Below, in pieces: positions 37,473 through 47,885 of a DNA stretch of 64,000 nt (position 1 is the stretch's first letter; the number at the start of each line of letters is the position of its first letter). Position numbers and translations under genes: made by a program. Origin of the DNA: Streptomyces piniterrae. GTDB lineage: Bacteria > Actinomycetota > Actinomycetes > Streptomycetales > Streptomycetaceae. Location: assembly GCF_005048155.1 (NCBI RefSeq), contig NZ_SUMB01000003.1, forward strand, positions 372,001 through 436,000. Reading direction: 5' to 3'. The notes under the pieces are model-generated. The model was not told the origin of the DNA and did not search any database. It worked only from the letters and a program-made list of their open reading frames with translations.

Positions 37473-37710
37473 GTGGTTATTCTCGCGCATCGCCGGAGCG
37501 GCCGTGGGCGCCCGGTCGGGAGACCCCGGAATGTCAGGGCCACATCACGCCATCGTCCGGGTCATCGCGGGCGGAACGTGACCTTCCGTACTTCTCAGTC
37601 GCCGCCGCTCAACGAGCTTACGACTCGTCAACTCCCCGGTAGCATCCGGTGATGATCGGCAGTATTCAGCCGTGATGGCAGGCCGACCCAGTACCCACAC
37701 GAGGATCTCG
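37473..37710. other. divergent promoter region recO / conservon
   Basis: 238 bases between divergent starts. CGAGGA at about 37704 is the ribosome binding site for cvnA. A short inverted repeat, ACGAG N7 CTCGT, lies near 37613-37629. No gene seen. Confidence 0.4.
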
Positions 37711-39186
37711 ATGACATCCATACCGGAGGCGCTGTTGTGGTGCCTCAGCGCAGGTACGGCCGCCGCCGTGGTCTTGGCGGCGCTCTTGGTCCGCACGCAC
37801 AAGCAGCGCGCCGACCTGAGACAGCGCCTCACCGCCTCCGAGGAGCAGAACAGCGCCACGCTCCACAGCAATACGGAACTGTCGGCCCGGCTGCGGGCCA
37901 CCGAGGCCGAGATCCGGCATCTGGCCGGGGCACGACTGCCCGACCTCACCATGGCGCTCGCCCATCCGCACGTCCCCGTACGCGGGCTGCTGGACTCCCG
38001 GTTCGCCGGTTCGGAGACGGATCACGCGCTGACCGCGGTACTGGAGCAGATCGGCCAGGCGGTCACCAGCGAGCGGCAACGCGTCGACGCGGCCGCGCAG
38101 TCCACCCTCCGCGGCGCGACCACCACCATCCAGGCGCTGCTCTACCGCCTCCAGACGGCGCTTCAGGACATGCAGCACCGCTACGACGACCCGCAGATCG
38201 CCCAGGACCTGCTGGACGCGGACTTCCTCAACGAGCAGGCGCTGCGCCGTATTCAGGCCACCTCCGTGGTGTGCGGCGCCTGGCCGGGCCTGACCCGCGA
38301 GGACTCCTACCTCGCCGAGCTGGTCGTCGGCGCCACCTCCCGGCTGCGCGGCTACGAGCGCGTCCAGGTCAGCAACCAGCTGCGCGACCCGGTGGCCGTG
38401 GTCGCCCGTGCCGTCGAGCCGATCGCGATCACCGTGACCGAGCTGCTGGCCAACGCGCTGCACCACTCGCACCAGGAACTGCCGGTCACCGTCACCCTCC
38501 AGCAGGGCAACCGCGGCGCGTCGGTCATCATCGACGACTACGGCGTGGGCATGCACGACGACGAGATCAAGCACGCCATGGAGCTGCTGTCCGGTGACGA
38601 CGATCTGCTGCTGACCCAGCTCGGCGATCCGCCGCGGTCCGGCTTCGCGGCCGCGGGTCAGCTGGTGCGCCAGTACGGCTACGGCGTCCATGTCGAGCCG
38701 TCCCCGTACGGCGGTGTGCGCGCGGTCGTCTACATCCCCGGCGATCCCCTCCTCACCGTCCTCGACGAGAGCGCCCAGCCGATGTCCGTGATGGCTCCGC
38801 TGCCGCACCGCGCGGGTGTGCCGGACCGGTCCTCGTCCGTGCTGCCGACCGGCGCCTCCACCCCGCCGCCGGCCGCGCACGCCCCGTCCGCCGTACGGCC
38901 GGCGGCGGCCCCGGCCCAGACTGCGGCCCCGACCCCGGCCCCCGACCCGGCGGCCCGGCCCGATGCGCCCGCCGCGCCCGCGCCCGCCGAGGGCGAACTC
39001 CCGCGCCGGCGCCGCCGTAAGCCCGTGTCCGAGGACGAGCAGAGCGCGCCGCGCGCCGAATCGATTCCCCCGCGCTCTCCGGAGGAGACCGCCTCCCGCT
39101 GGGCCGCGCTCCAGCAAGGCACCGAATCCGGCCGGGCCGCCGCCCAGTCCGAACCCCCTCGCAGTCCCGAAGGGAACGCCCACTGA
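37711..39186 (+). CDS. cvnA: conservon sensor-like histidine kinase CvnA
   Basis: 491 residues from the ATG at 37711, chosen for GAGGA seven bases upstream; an ATG at 37675 is an alternative. One N-terminal membrane helix (ALLWCLSAGTAAAVVLAALLV) is followed by a coiled region and a degenerate dimerisation domain (LRGATTTIQALLYRLQTAL). The HATPase domain is clear: N-box VTELLANALHHSHQE, G1 box IIDDYGVGM, GFAAAGQLVRQYGY. A long Pro/Ala tail (residues 370-490) is disordered. In conservons CvnA sits at the membrane and interacts with CvnB-D, in a complex compared to eukaryotic GPCR systems. First gene of a tightly overlapping six-gene operon. Confidence 0.92.
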   Translation: MTSIPEALLWCLSAGTAAAVVLAALLVRTHKQRADLRQRLTASEEQNSATLHSNTELSARLRATEAEIRHLAGARLPDLTMALAHPHVPVRGLLDSRFAGSETDHALTAVLEQIGQAVTSERQRVDAAAQSTLRGATTTIQALLYRLQTALQDMQHRYDDPQIAQDLLDADFLNEQALRRIQATSVVCGAWPGLTREDSYLAELVVGATSRLRGYERVQVSNQLRDPVAVVARAVEPIAITVTELLANALHHSHQELPVTVTLQQGNRGASVIIDDYGVGMHDDEIKHAMELLSGDDDLLLTQLGDPPRSGFAAAGQLVRQYGYGVHVEPSPYGGVRAVVYIPGDPLLTVLDESAQPMSVMAPLPHRAGVPDRSSSVLPTGASTPPPAAHAPSAVRPAAAPAQTAAPTPAPDPAARPDAPAAPAPAEGELPRRRRRKPVSEDEQSAPRAESIPPRSPEETASRWAALQQGTESGRAAAQSEPPRSPEGNAH

Positions 39187-39614
39187 TGAACAGCCCCACT
39201 CGCCGCCGTGTCACCGAGGACAAGTCCTGGGTGCTGGCCCCCCTCCTGGAGCTGCCGCATGTTATCCACGCCGCCGTCATCTCCGGCGACGGATTCATCG
39301 AGGGCTCCTCACCCGGCCTGAAGCGCGACGCCGCCGAGGGCGTCGCCGCGATGATGTCCGCGCTCCAGGGCGCCGGACGCGCGGTCACCGCGGCCTTCGC
39401 CGACAAGGACGACGCCACGCTGCGGCAGACCGTCATCGAGTCCGAGGAGGGCTGGGTCTTCGCGATCCCGGCGGGCGAGAACACCTGCCTGGCCGTCTTC
39501 GCCGCCCCCGAGGTGAACATGGGCGTCGTCGCGCACCACATGCAGATCCAGGTGACGACCCTGGGCAGCAAGGTCATGAACAGTCCGGCTCGGGACCTCG
39601 GTAACCCGGCATGA
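39186..39614 (+). CDS. cvnB: conservon roadblock/LC7 protein CvnB
   Basis: 142 residues; the ATG shares one base with the cvnA stop (TGATG). The roadblock/LC7 fold is seen in SWVLAPLLELPHVIHAAVISGDGFIEGSS, in parts VIHAAVISGDGF, then GVAAMMSALQGAGRAV, GWVFAIPAGENTCLAVFA and MGVVAHHMQIQV. Such proteins act as activators or scaffolds for MglA/Ras-like small GTPases, here CvnD. It overlaps cvnC by ATGA. Completely typical in length and order for Streptomyces conservons. Confidence 0.95.
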   Translation: MNSPTRRRVTEDKSWVLAPLLELPHVIHAAVISGDGFIEGSSPGLKRDAAEGVAAMMSALQGAGRAVTAAFADKDDATLRQTVIESEEGWVFAIPAGENTCLAVFAAPEVNMGVVAHHMQIQVTTLGSKVMNSPARDLGNPA

Positions 39615-39970
39615 CCCCGCGCCAGAGCAACAGGCGCCTCGTACCGGCCTATCTGGCGACCGGCGGACGCGCCCGACCCAGCCGCAACACGCTGGACCGG
39701 CTCTCGCTGCTGCACAGCGCGGGGATGCCGGTCACCAGTGAGGTACGCCCGGAAGAGCGCCGGATCCTGGAGCTGCTCCAGCCCGGCGCCCTGTCTCTGG
39801 CCGAGGTCGCAGCCCACCTCCACCTGCCCGTCAGCGTGGTGAAGGTGCTGGTGGCCGATCTTGTCGATGCCGGCCGCCTGCACGCCCGTGTCCCCATCCC
39901 CGAAGCCGAGCAATTCGACCGGCAGATCCTGGAGAGGGTTCTCGATGGACTCCGCTCTCTCAAGTCCTAG
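39611..39970 (+). CDS. cvnC: conservon DUF742 protein CvnC
   Basis: 119 residues, start overlapping the cvnB stop by 4 bases (ATGA). DUF742 is a small winged-helix-like domain: RLVPAYLATGGRARPSRN, then RRILELLQPGALSLAEVAAHLHLPVSVVKVLVADLVDAG, of which SLAEVAAHLHLPVSVVKVL is the helix-turn-helix-like core. It is found only beside CvnB and CvnD proteins in actinobacteria. Biochemical role unknown; it probably belongs to the membrane-associated complex. Overlaps the cvnD start by 26 bases. Confidence 0.95.
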   Translation: MTPRQSNRRLVPAYLATGGRARPSRNTLDRLSLLHSAGMPVTSEVRPEERRILELLQPGALSLAEVAAHLHLPVSVVKVLVADLVDAGRLHARVPIPEAEQFDRQILERVLDGLRSLKS

Positions 39971-40589
39971 CACCGGCACCGATCCCGGCCCGCACGCCGG
40001 CACCGGCGGCATGTATCTCTCCGGCGACGACCAGACGCTGGTCAAGCTCCTGGTCGCGGGGCCGTTCGGAGTCGGCAAGACCACGCTCATCAGGGCGCTC
40101 TCGGAGACCCCGCCGCTGCACACCGAAGAGGTCATGACACAGACCGGCGCGATCGTCGACGATCTCGCCGGGGTCCGGGACAAGACCACCACCACCGTCG
40201 CCATCGACTTCGGGCGGCTGACCCTCCCCGGGGACCTGGTGCTCTACCTGTTCGGCACGCCCGGACAGAAGCGTTTCCGCCCGCTGTGGCAGGACATCGC
40301 CCGTGGTGCGCTGGGCGCCCTCGTCCTCGCCGACACCCGCCGGCTGGCGGACTCCTTCGAGGTGATGGACATCGTCGAGGAGGCCGGGCTGCGCTACGCG
40401 GTGGCGGTCAACACCTTCCCCGACGCGCCGCAGTACGACGTCGAAAAGCTCCGCGACGCCCTCGATCTGCACCCCGAGACGCCGCTCGTGCTGTGCGACG
40501 CCCGCGACCGGGACCAGTCCGTCGACGCGCTGATCGCGCTCGTCGGCCATGTCCTGGCCCACACGCCCCAGGAGAACCAGAACCCGTGA
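39945..40589 (+). CDS. cvnD: conservon small GTPase CvnD
   Basis: 214 residues from the ATG at 39945, inside the end of cvnC, with GGAGAGGG upstream. A Ras-like P-loop is at residues 39-47 (GPFGVGKTT), the switch II motif is YLFGTPGQKRF, and the base-recognition motif is reduced to VAVNTFPD, as in the MglA-like family of conservon GTPases. Guanine nucleotide binding controls interaction with CvnA-C. The stop overlaps the GTG of the first P450 gene (GTGA), so the P450s are translationally coupled to the GTPase. Confidence 0.95.
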   Translation: MDSALSSPSTGTDPGPHAGTGGMYLSGDDQTLVKLLVAGPFGVGKTTLIRALSETPPLHTEEVMTQTGAIVDDLAGVRDKTTTTVAIDFGRLTLPGDLVLYLFGTPGQKRFRPLWQDIARGALGALVLADTRRLADSFEVMDIVEEAGLRYAVAVNTFPDAPQYDVEKLRDALDLHPETPLVLCDARDRDQSVDALIALVGHVLAHTPQENQNP

Positions 40590-41971
40590 CTTCCCCGCAC
40601 CAGCCGGGCGCCACACCACCACCGGGCTGCCCGGCCCATGCCGCACCGCCGGCGGGCGACCGGACGCCGGCCCAGCCCGACGCGCACACACCCGTGAAGC
40701 TCTACGGACCGGACTTCGCCGCCGATCCCGACCGCTTCTACCGGCACCTGCGCCAGTACGGCGCGCTGGCGCCCGTCGAGATCGCGCCCGGGGTGACCGC
40801 GATGCTGGTCACCGACTACCGGGCCGCGCTGGACCTGCTGCACGACGACAACACCTGGTCCAAGGACTCCCGGGACTGGATGACGACCGTCCCCGCCGAC
40901 TCGCCGGTCATGCCGATGCTGATGTGGCGGCCGAACGTCTTCTACAGCGACGGCGCGGAACACGACCGCTACCGGGCGGTCATCACCGACAGCTTCCGGC
41001 TGGTCGAACCGCATGAGCTGCGCGCCCGCACCCACCGGGCCGCGGACACCCTCATCCAGCGGTTCGGCGCCCGCGGTCAGGCCGATCTGATCGCCGAGTA
41101 CGCCCGGCTCATCCCCCTCCTGATGTTCAACGGCCTCTTCGGCATGCCCGATTCCTACAGCGAGCGGCTCATCGAGGCCATCGCCGGGATGATGGAGGGC
41201 AACTCCCCCGAGGAGGCGGCCGCCGCCAACGAGGCGTTCACCACGTACATCATGGAGCTCGTCGGCGCGAAGAAGGCACAGCGCGGTCCGGACCTGACGT
41301 CCTGGTTCATGGACCACCCCAACGAGCTGTCCGACGAGGAACTGGTCCACCAGATCGTCCTGACGATGGGCGCCGGCAACGAACCGCTCGCCAACCTCAT
41401 CGGCAACGCGCTCTCCCGGATGCTGTCCGACGACCGCTACTACAACACCCTCTCGGGCGGCGCGCTGACCACGCGCGACGCCATCAACGAGGTGCTGTGG
41501 AACGACCCGCCGATCGCCAACTACTCCGCTCACTTCCCGCTGCGCGACGTCTTCTTCCACGGCACCTGGATCCGCGCGGGACAGCTGGTGATGGTGTCGT
41601 ACGCGGCCGCCAACGGCCAGTTCGGCACCACCACGCTGGACCAGCCCCGCTCGGGCAGCGGTTCGCACCTCTCCTGGGCGGCGGGCGCGCACGGCTGCCC
41701 CGTACAGCGGCACGCACTGCTGATCGCCACCACCGCGATCGAGCGGCTCACCGCCTGGCTCTCCGACATCGAACTCGCCGTGGAACCCGGCGAGTTGGTG
41801 TGGCGCAACGGCGTCTTCCACCGGGCCCTGACGGCGCTCCCCGCCCGCTTCACCCCCATCACTCCCGACCAGGCAGGAGCCACCCCATGGCACAACAGGG
41901 ACAGCAGCCCGTCGTCATCGACCCGGTCGGAGCCGATATCCACGGAGAGGCGGCCCGCCTCCGCGAGCTAG
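40586..41971 (+). CDS. cvnE: conservon cytochrome P450, CYP157-like, lacking the ExxR motif
   Basis: 461 residues from the GTG that overlaps the cvnD stop. The haem-thiolate region is present ([17 protein letters not shown], Cys371), but two otherwise standard features are altered: the K-helix ExxR reads E302-V-L-W305, and the I-helix acid-alcohol pair reads AGNEP (263-267) instead of AGxET. CYP157 enzymes of Streptomyces conservons are known to lack ExxR in just this way. The last 25 or so residues (after ATPWHN) are Ser/Arg-rich, lie in the overlap with the next gene and are unlikely to be functional. Activity may differ from ordinary monooxygenation; the substrate is unknown. Confidence 0.88.
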   Translation: MTSPHQPGATPPPGCPAHAAPPAGDRTPAQPDAHTPVKLYGPDFAADPDRFYRHLRQYGALAPVEIAPGVTAMLVTDYRAALDLLHDDNTWSKDSRDWMTTVPADSPVMPMLMWRPNVFYSDGAEHDRYRAVITDSFRLVEPHELRARTHRAADTLIQRFGARGQADLIAEYARLIPLLMFNGLFGMPDSYSERLIEAIAGMMEGNSPEEAAAANEAFTTYIMELVGAKKAQRGPDLTSWFMDHPNELSDEELVHQIVLTMGAGNEPLANLIGNALSRMLSDDRYYNTLSGGALTTRDAINEVLWNDPPIANYSAHFPLRDVFFHGTWIRAGQLVMVSYAAANGQFGTTTLDQPRSGSGSHLSWAAGAHGCPVQRHALLIATTAIERLTAWLSDIELAVEPGELVWRNGVFHRALTALPARFTPITPDQAGATPWHNRDSSPSSSTRSEPISTERRPASAS

Positions 41972-43122
41972 GCCCGGTCGCCCTCGTCGAACTCCCCGGC
42001 GGCATCGAAGCCTGGTCCGTCACCAGTCACACCCTGCTCAAGGACCTGCTGACGGATCCGCGGGTGTCGAAGAACCCGCGCGAGCACTGGCCCGCCTGGC
42101 AGCGCGAGGACATACGGGGCAGCTGGCTGCAGTCCTGGATCGGCGTCACCAACATGTTCACCGCGTACGGCGCCGACCACCGGCGGCTGCGCAAGCTGAT
42201 CGCCCCGGCGTTCACCGCGCGCCGCACGGACGCGATGCTGCCGTGCGTGGAGCGCATCACGGCGGCACTGCTGGGCGACCTCGCCGCCGTCCCGGCCGGC
42301 GCCACCATCGACCTGCGCGAGGCCTTCACCCACCCGCTGCCCCTCCAGGTCATCTGTGAGCTGTTCGGCTTCCCGGAGGGCGAGCCGCGGGCCGAACTGG
42401 CCCGCCATGTCGCGGCGATCATGGACACCACGGCCACCCCCGAAGAGGCCGGCGCCACCGCCGCGGCCGTGGGCGCGCTGCTGGGCGGCCTGGTCGCGAG
42501 CAAGCGGGAACGGCCCACCGACGACCTGACCAGCCTGCTGGTCTCCGCACGGGACGACGACGGCGAGCGGATGACCGAGCAGGAGCTCCTGGACACCCTG
42601 CTGCTCGTCATCGGCGCCGGTCACGAGACCACCGTCGATCTCCTGGGCAACGCCGTCATCGCTCTGCTGACCCACCCCGACCAGCTCAAGGCGGCGCTCT
42701 CGGGCGAGTCCTCCTGGAACGACGTCATCGAGGAAACGCTGCGCTGGGCGCCCAGCATCGCCAGCCTGCCGCTGCGGTTCGCCGTCGAGGACATCGCCGT
42801 CCCGGACGGTCCCACCATCCGCAAGGGCGAGGCGATCCTCCCGGCGTACGCGGCGGCAGGCCGCGATCCCGGGTTCCACGGCGAGAACGCCGCCCACTTC
42901 GACATCCGGCGCCAGGTCACCGAACACCTCGCCTTCGGCCACGGCGTCCACCGCTGCCTCGGCGCGCCGTTGGCCCGTATGGAGGCCCGGACCGCCCTCC
43001 CGGCGCTCTTCGCCCGCTTCCCCGACCTCCAACTGGCCGTCCCCGCCGAGGACTTGGCGCCGGCCGGCGGCTTCATCGCCGGTGGCTACGGGAAGCTGCC
43101 GGTCCGGCTGACCCGGGCCTGA
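41887..43122 (+). CDS. cvnF: conservon cytochrome P450, CYP154-like
   Basis: 411 residues from the ATG at 41887, which has AGGAG seven bases upstream and lies inside the end of the previous P450 gene (85-base overlap, other frame). All classical motifs are intact: I-helix [12 protein letters not shown]-helix E283-T-L-R286, the haem loop [17 protein letters not shown] with Cys357. It needs ferredoxin and a reductase, neither encoded here. Conservons often pair one CYP157-like and one CYP154-like P450; the latter group includes macrolide- and steroid-oxidising members, but the natural substrate here is unknown. The operon ends at a strong hairpin. Confidence 0.92.
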   Translation: MAQQGQQPVVIDPVGADIHGEAARLRELGPVALVELPGGIEAWSVTSHTLLKDLLTDPRVSKNPREHWPAWQREDIRGSWLQSWIGVTNMFTAYGADHRRLRKLIAPAFTARRTDAMLPCVERITAALLGDLAAVPAGATIDLREAFTHPLPLQVICELFGFPEGEPRAELARHVAAIMDTTATPEEAGATAAAVGALLGGLVASKRERPTDDLTSLLVSARDDDGERMTEQELLDTLLLVIGAGHETTVDLLGNAVIALLTHPDQLKAALSGESSWNDVIEETLRWAPSIASLPLRFAVEDIAVPDGPTIRKGEAILPAYAAAGRDPGFHGENAAHFDIRRQVTEHLAFGHGVHRCLGAPLARMEARTALPALFARFPDLQLAVPAEDLAPAGGFIAGGYGKLPVRLTRA

Positions 43123-43140
43123 TCCGCTCCCGGGCACTGC

Positions 43141-43180
43141 GCACGCGGCCCCGCCACCGGACGGTGGCGGGGCCGCGTGC
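43141..43180. terminator. strong bidirectional terminator after the conservon
   Basis: A perfect 18-base inverted repeat, GCACGCGGCCCCGCCACC, around a four-base loop (GGAC). It lies 18 bases past the P450 stop and 20 bases before the end of the convergent TerB-like gene, so it probably serves both. Confidence 0.9.
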
Positions 43181-43199
43181 GTATCAGGGCGGTGGCGTC

Positions 43200-43907
43200 T
43201 CAGGACGGCGTACGGGCCGCCGCCAGCAGCCGGTTGGTGTCGGCCGGGCGCAGCAGCAGGGCGGCTCCGACGGTGCTCAGGACCTCGCGTTCGGCGGGGG
43301 TGTAGGAGCCGTCGGCCAGGGCGATACGGGCGCCCTGGAGGAGGAGGGACTCACGGCCGGCCGGCGCGAGGTGGGGCGCCAGGGGTTCCAGGGACTCATG
43401 GAGCTCTATGGCCAGCGCGGTGCCGCACGGGTCGAGGCCGTTGTGGGCGCATTCGCCGCCGGTCACCGCGTCGTAGGTGCCGGTGAGGCGGCCGGTGTCG
43501 GCGGCGAGGGCGGCGAGGAGGGTGAGCAGATGGTCCTCGGAGCAGTCCGCGAAACCGGCCGCGCGGACCGTGGCGACCGCGGTGTCGCGTACCGCGCCGG
43601 AGGAGGTGCCGCCGGCGGCCAGCAGGGCGAGCGTGACGGTGTGGACGGCGTCCCGGAGCATCGCGGAGAAGCGGACGGTGGTGGGGTGGTCCAGGGCGTC
43701 CAGGCCGAAGTGGCCGCGACAGGCGGAACATTCGAGGACCGGGCCGGCGGCGCCGCGGGAGAGGACGGGGACGCCGAGGACGGTGAGCCGGCGGCGCCCG
43801 GTCTGGCGGAGGTAGTTGCGGTCGCCGCCGCAGTCCGGACAGAAGAACTCGCCGTCGGCGACGGTACGCCAGGACGTGCGCACGCCCATCACACACATCT
43901 TGTGCAT
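43200..43907 (-). CDS. TerB-family protein with zinc ribbon
   Basis: 235 residues from the ATG at 43907, which has GGAGGACTG upstream; the frame is open further but lacks conservation. A zinc ribbon is formed by FFCPDCGG and ECSACRGH near the N-terminus (about residues 22-66). The rest is helical and ends in a TerB-like domain with acidic positions (LLQGARIALADGSYTPAEREVLSTVGAAL). TerB domains bind metal ions and occur in tellurite resistance and stress-signalling systems, but no other ter gene is present. Function unknown beyond this. Confidence 0.8.
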   Translation of the reverse strand: MHKMCVMGVRTSWRTVADGEFFCPDCGGDRNYLRQTGRRRLTVLGVPVLSRGAAGPVLECSACRGHFGLDALDHPTTVRFSAMLRDAVHTVTLALLAAGGTSSGAVRDTAVATVRAAGFADCSEDHLLTLLAALAADTGRLTGTYDAVTGGECAHNGLDPCGTALAIELHESLEPLAPHLAPAGRESLLLQGARIALADGSYTPAEREVLSTVGAALLLRPADTNRLLAAARTPS

Positions 43908-44234
43908 CACGTCAGTCCTCCGTAACTCCCCGCGGCCCGCAAGGCACGGGAGATACCCCCATGGCCCCATCGCCATATGGGCGTGATGTTAGCCACATCG
44001 GTGATGCGGCGTCAGCACCTCGTACCGGACTACTGGCCGGATGGCGAAGGGCCCCAACCCTCACGGGGGAAGGCGCCGGGGCCGGTTGACGCCGGTGACG
44101 ACGCAGTCGGGGCGCGACTTCCGGCGGGTTGACCATGGGGTGGGTGAGGCTCCCGGGACTTGGCCTGAACCAGCGGGTGACGGGGCCCACCAGAATCGAC
44201 CGGCAGGCCCCGCGCCCCTCTCCTCCGCACCGGA
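43908..44234. other. intergenic region between leuA and the TerB-like gene
   Basis: 327 bases, containing the end of the leuA transcript and the promoter of the TerB-like gene. GGCCCC / GGGGCC near 44050-44082 could pair over a long loop but is a weak terminator candidate. No gene is supported. Confidence 0.4.
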
Positions 44235-46106
<1,872 letters not shown>

Positions 46107-46112
46107 CTACGA

Positions 46113-46160
46113 CTACAGGCCCTCGCCGCGGCAGCTAAGGAGAAGCAGCCCGAAACGCAT
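46113..46160 (-). CDS. leuA leader peptide
   Basis: A 15-codon frame on the minus strand, MRFGLLLLSCRGEGL, ending in TAG about 100 bases before the leuA ATG. Five of 15 residues are leucine, four of them in a row, as expected of a peptide whose translation senses charged leucyl-tRNA. Downstream, GGCCGAC near 46101-46107 can pair with GTCGGCC near 46048-46054, a candidate for the switching structure. The same type of leader is known in front of leuA in other streptomycetes. Confidence 0.85.
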   Translation of the reverse strand: MRFGLLLLSCRGEGL

Positions 46161-46320
46161 GATGCACAGCACCCTAGCTGAGGTACGCCGTCACCGGCGG
46201 GTGCGTATCAGTATGCGGGACCGGAAGGACGTAAGGGTCGAACTGCGACGAACCACACGTTTTCAGGAATCTGGGCGGCAGGCAGTGACACTGGCGTCAC
46301 ACAATGCCACCGTTTTGTTC

Positions 46321-47409
46321 ATGGACTCCACTGTGACCCCTCGTACCCCGGCCACCCCTGTCTTCTGCACCATCGTCCCGCCCCATCTCATCAGCAGGCT
46401 GGCGGAGCACCACGGCCATGTCGTCCCGACCCTTGAGCACGACGACCGCCAGCGCACCCGGCGCCGCGAGATCACCCTGGAAGGCCGCACCCCCGGCGAG
46501 CCCGGGGAGGCCGCCGACAAGCCCCGGCGCACCATCTACGACGCCGAGCACCGGGAGGACCTGCCCGGAAAGAAGGTGCACGCAGAGGGCGACGAGCCGT
46601 CCGCGGACGCCTCCGTAAACCGCGCCCACGCCGGCCTCGGCGCCACCTTCGAGCTGTTCCTGAAGATCTACGGCCGCAGGTCCATCGACGGCGCCGGCCT
46701 GCCGCTCGACGCGACCGTCCACTACGGCGAGAAGTACGACAACGCTTTCTGGGACGGCGAGCGGATGGTCTTCGGCGACGGGGACGGCCAGCTGTTCAAC
46801 GACTTCACCATCGCGACGGACGTGATCGGCCACGAGCTGACCCACGGCGTCACGCAGTACACCGCCAACCTCGACTACCTGGGCCAGTCCGGGGCGCTCA
46901 ACGAGTCGATCTCGGATGTCTTCGGCTCGCTGATCAAGCAGTACTCGCTGGGCCAGAGCGCCGAGGAGGCCGACTGGCTGATCGGCAAGGACCTGCTGGG
47001 CCCGGACATCGACAGCGGCCAGGCACTGCGCTCCATGAAGGCACCGGGAACCGCGTACGACGACGACGTCCTCGGCAAGGACCCGCAGCCCGCGACGATG
47101 AAGGACTTCGTCACGACGGAGGACGACAACGGCGGGGTGCACATCAACTCCGGCATCCCCAACCACGCCTTCTACCTGGCCGCCACCGCGCTCGGCGGCA
47201 ACGCCTGGGAGCGGGCGGGGCAGGTCTGGTACGACGTGCTGACCGGCGGCGAGCTCGCCAAGGACGCCCAGTTCGCCGACTTCGCCGCGCTCACCATCGC
47301 GGCGGCCCGCGCGCGGTTCGGCGACGGCGCCGAGCACGAGGCGCTGGTCAAGGCGTGGTCGCAGGTCGGGGTGACCGGCAAGGAGGCCGACGGGACGGCC
47401 GCGGAATAG
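46321..47409 (+). CDS. protealysin-like M4 metallopeptidase
   Basis: 362 residues from the ATG at 46321; a GTG 12 bases on is an alternative. No signal peptide is present. The short N-terminal propeptide carries the protealysin-type motif VPPHLISRLAEH instead of the long prosegment of thermolysin. The catalytic domain has the zinc site H171-E-L-T-H175 with third ligand Glu195 in GALNESISDVFG; VHINSGIPNHAFYLAA contains substrate-binding residues and AWSQVGV ends the family core. Protealysins act inside the cell or are released without a classical signal, and are often partnered with an inhibitor; that inhibitor, emfourin, is the next gene. Divergent from leuA. Confidence 0.93.
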   Translation: MDSTVTPRTPATPVFCTIVPPHLISRLAEHHGHVVPTLEHDDRQRTRRREITLEGRTPGEPGEAADKPRRTIYDAEHREDLPGKKVHAEGDEPSADASVNRAHAGLGATFELFLKIYGRRSIDGAGLPLDATVHYGEKYDNAFWDGERMVFGDGDGQLFNDFTIATDVIGHELTHGVTQYTANLDYLGQSGALNESISDVFGSLIKQYSLGQSAEEADWLIGKDLLGPDIDSGQALRSMKAPGTAYDDDVLGKDPQPATMKDFVTTEDDNGGVHINSGIPNHAFYLAATALGGNAWERAGQVWYDVLTGGELAKDAQFADFAALTIAAARARFGDGAEHEALVKAWSQVGVTGKEADGTAAE

Positions 47410-47448
47410 CCGGAGAGCGGAACAGCCGGAGAGGCGACCGGTGAACAG

Positions 47449-47481
47449 CGGTATCGGGCGGCGGTCCGCCGCCCGATACCG
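47449..47481 (+). terminator. hairpin between peptidase and inhibitor genes
   Basis: CGGTATCGGGCGG and CCGCCCGATACCG pair perfectly over 13 bases around a seven-base loop. No U-run follows. It lies 16 bases before the emfourin start and could lower read-through from the peptidase gene or stabilise its message. Confidence 0.7.
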
Positions 47482-47496
47482 GGTAGACAGGCCCTC

Positions 47497-47763
47497 ATGC
47501 GCATTCAGATCCGACGCACCGGTGGCTTCGCAGGTATCGAGCGCCGCGCCGAGGTGGACACCTCGGGGCGGCCCGATGCCGGCGACTGGCACACCCTGGC
47601 CGAAGAATCCCTCGCCGCCGCCCACGAGACGCCCCCCGTCGGCGTGCCGGACGGCTTCAGCTATCAGCTCACCGTCGACGGGCGGACGGTGTACTGCTCC
47701 GATCCCCGGCTGACGGACGCACAGCGGAAGCTGATCAGCCGGGTGATGAAGGAGGGCGAGTAG
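47497..47763 (+). CDS. emfourin-type protealysin inhibitor
   Basis: 88 residues. It begins IQIRRTGGFAGIERRAEVDTSG as a beta strand pair, and continues LAEESLAAAH, DGFSYQLTVDGRTVYCSD and LTDAQRKLISRVM. GGFAGI...AEVD followed by FSYQLTVDG is the pattern of emfourins (M4in), small cytoplasmic inhibitors encoded next to protealysin-like peptidases. Gene order (peptidase, then inhibitor, same strand) matches the known protealysin-emfourin operons. It probably keeps the upstream M4 enzyme inactive inside the cell. It was recognised by motif and context. Confidence 0.85.
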   Translation: MRIQIRRTGGFAGIERRAEVDTSGRPDAGDWHTLAEESLAAAHETPPVGVPDGFSYQLTVDGRTVYCSDPRLTDAQRKLISRVMKEGE

Positions 47764-47792
47764 CGGGGCGGGGGACGGGCGGCCGATGGCGA

Positions 47793-47830
47793 GCGACCGT
47801 TGAGGGCTGCCCGTGACGGTCGCCCTCAAC
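47793..47830. terminator. interleaved inverted repeats downstream of emfourin
   Basis: Two stems compete: GCGACCGT (47793-47800) with ACGGTCGC (47815-47822), and GTTGAGGGC (47799-47807) with GCCCTCAAC (47822-47830). They overlap, so they are mutually exclusive or form a pseudoknot. It lies between the inhibitor gene and the beta-glucosidase promoter and probably ends the upstream transcript. Confidence 0.55.
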
Positions 47831-47850
47831 TCCCCGCTCCTGCACACCCC

Positions 47851-47879
47851 TTGACAGGGTTACCGGCGGTTACAAAGAT
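47851..47879 (+). promoter_or_regulatory. probable promoter of the beta-glucosidase gene
   Basis: TTGACA (47851-47856) is a perfect -35; AAAGAT (47874-47879) is a weak -10 seventeen bases later. The predicted start falls on or next to the ATG at 47886, and no ribosome binding site is visible, so the message may be leaderless. GGTTAC occurs twice within the spacer (GGGTTACCGGCGGTTAC). Confidence 0.5.
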
Positions 47880-47885
47880 CCGCCC

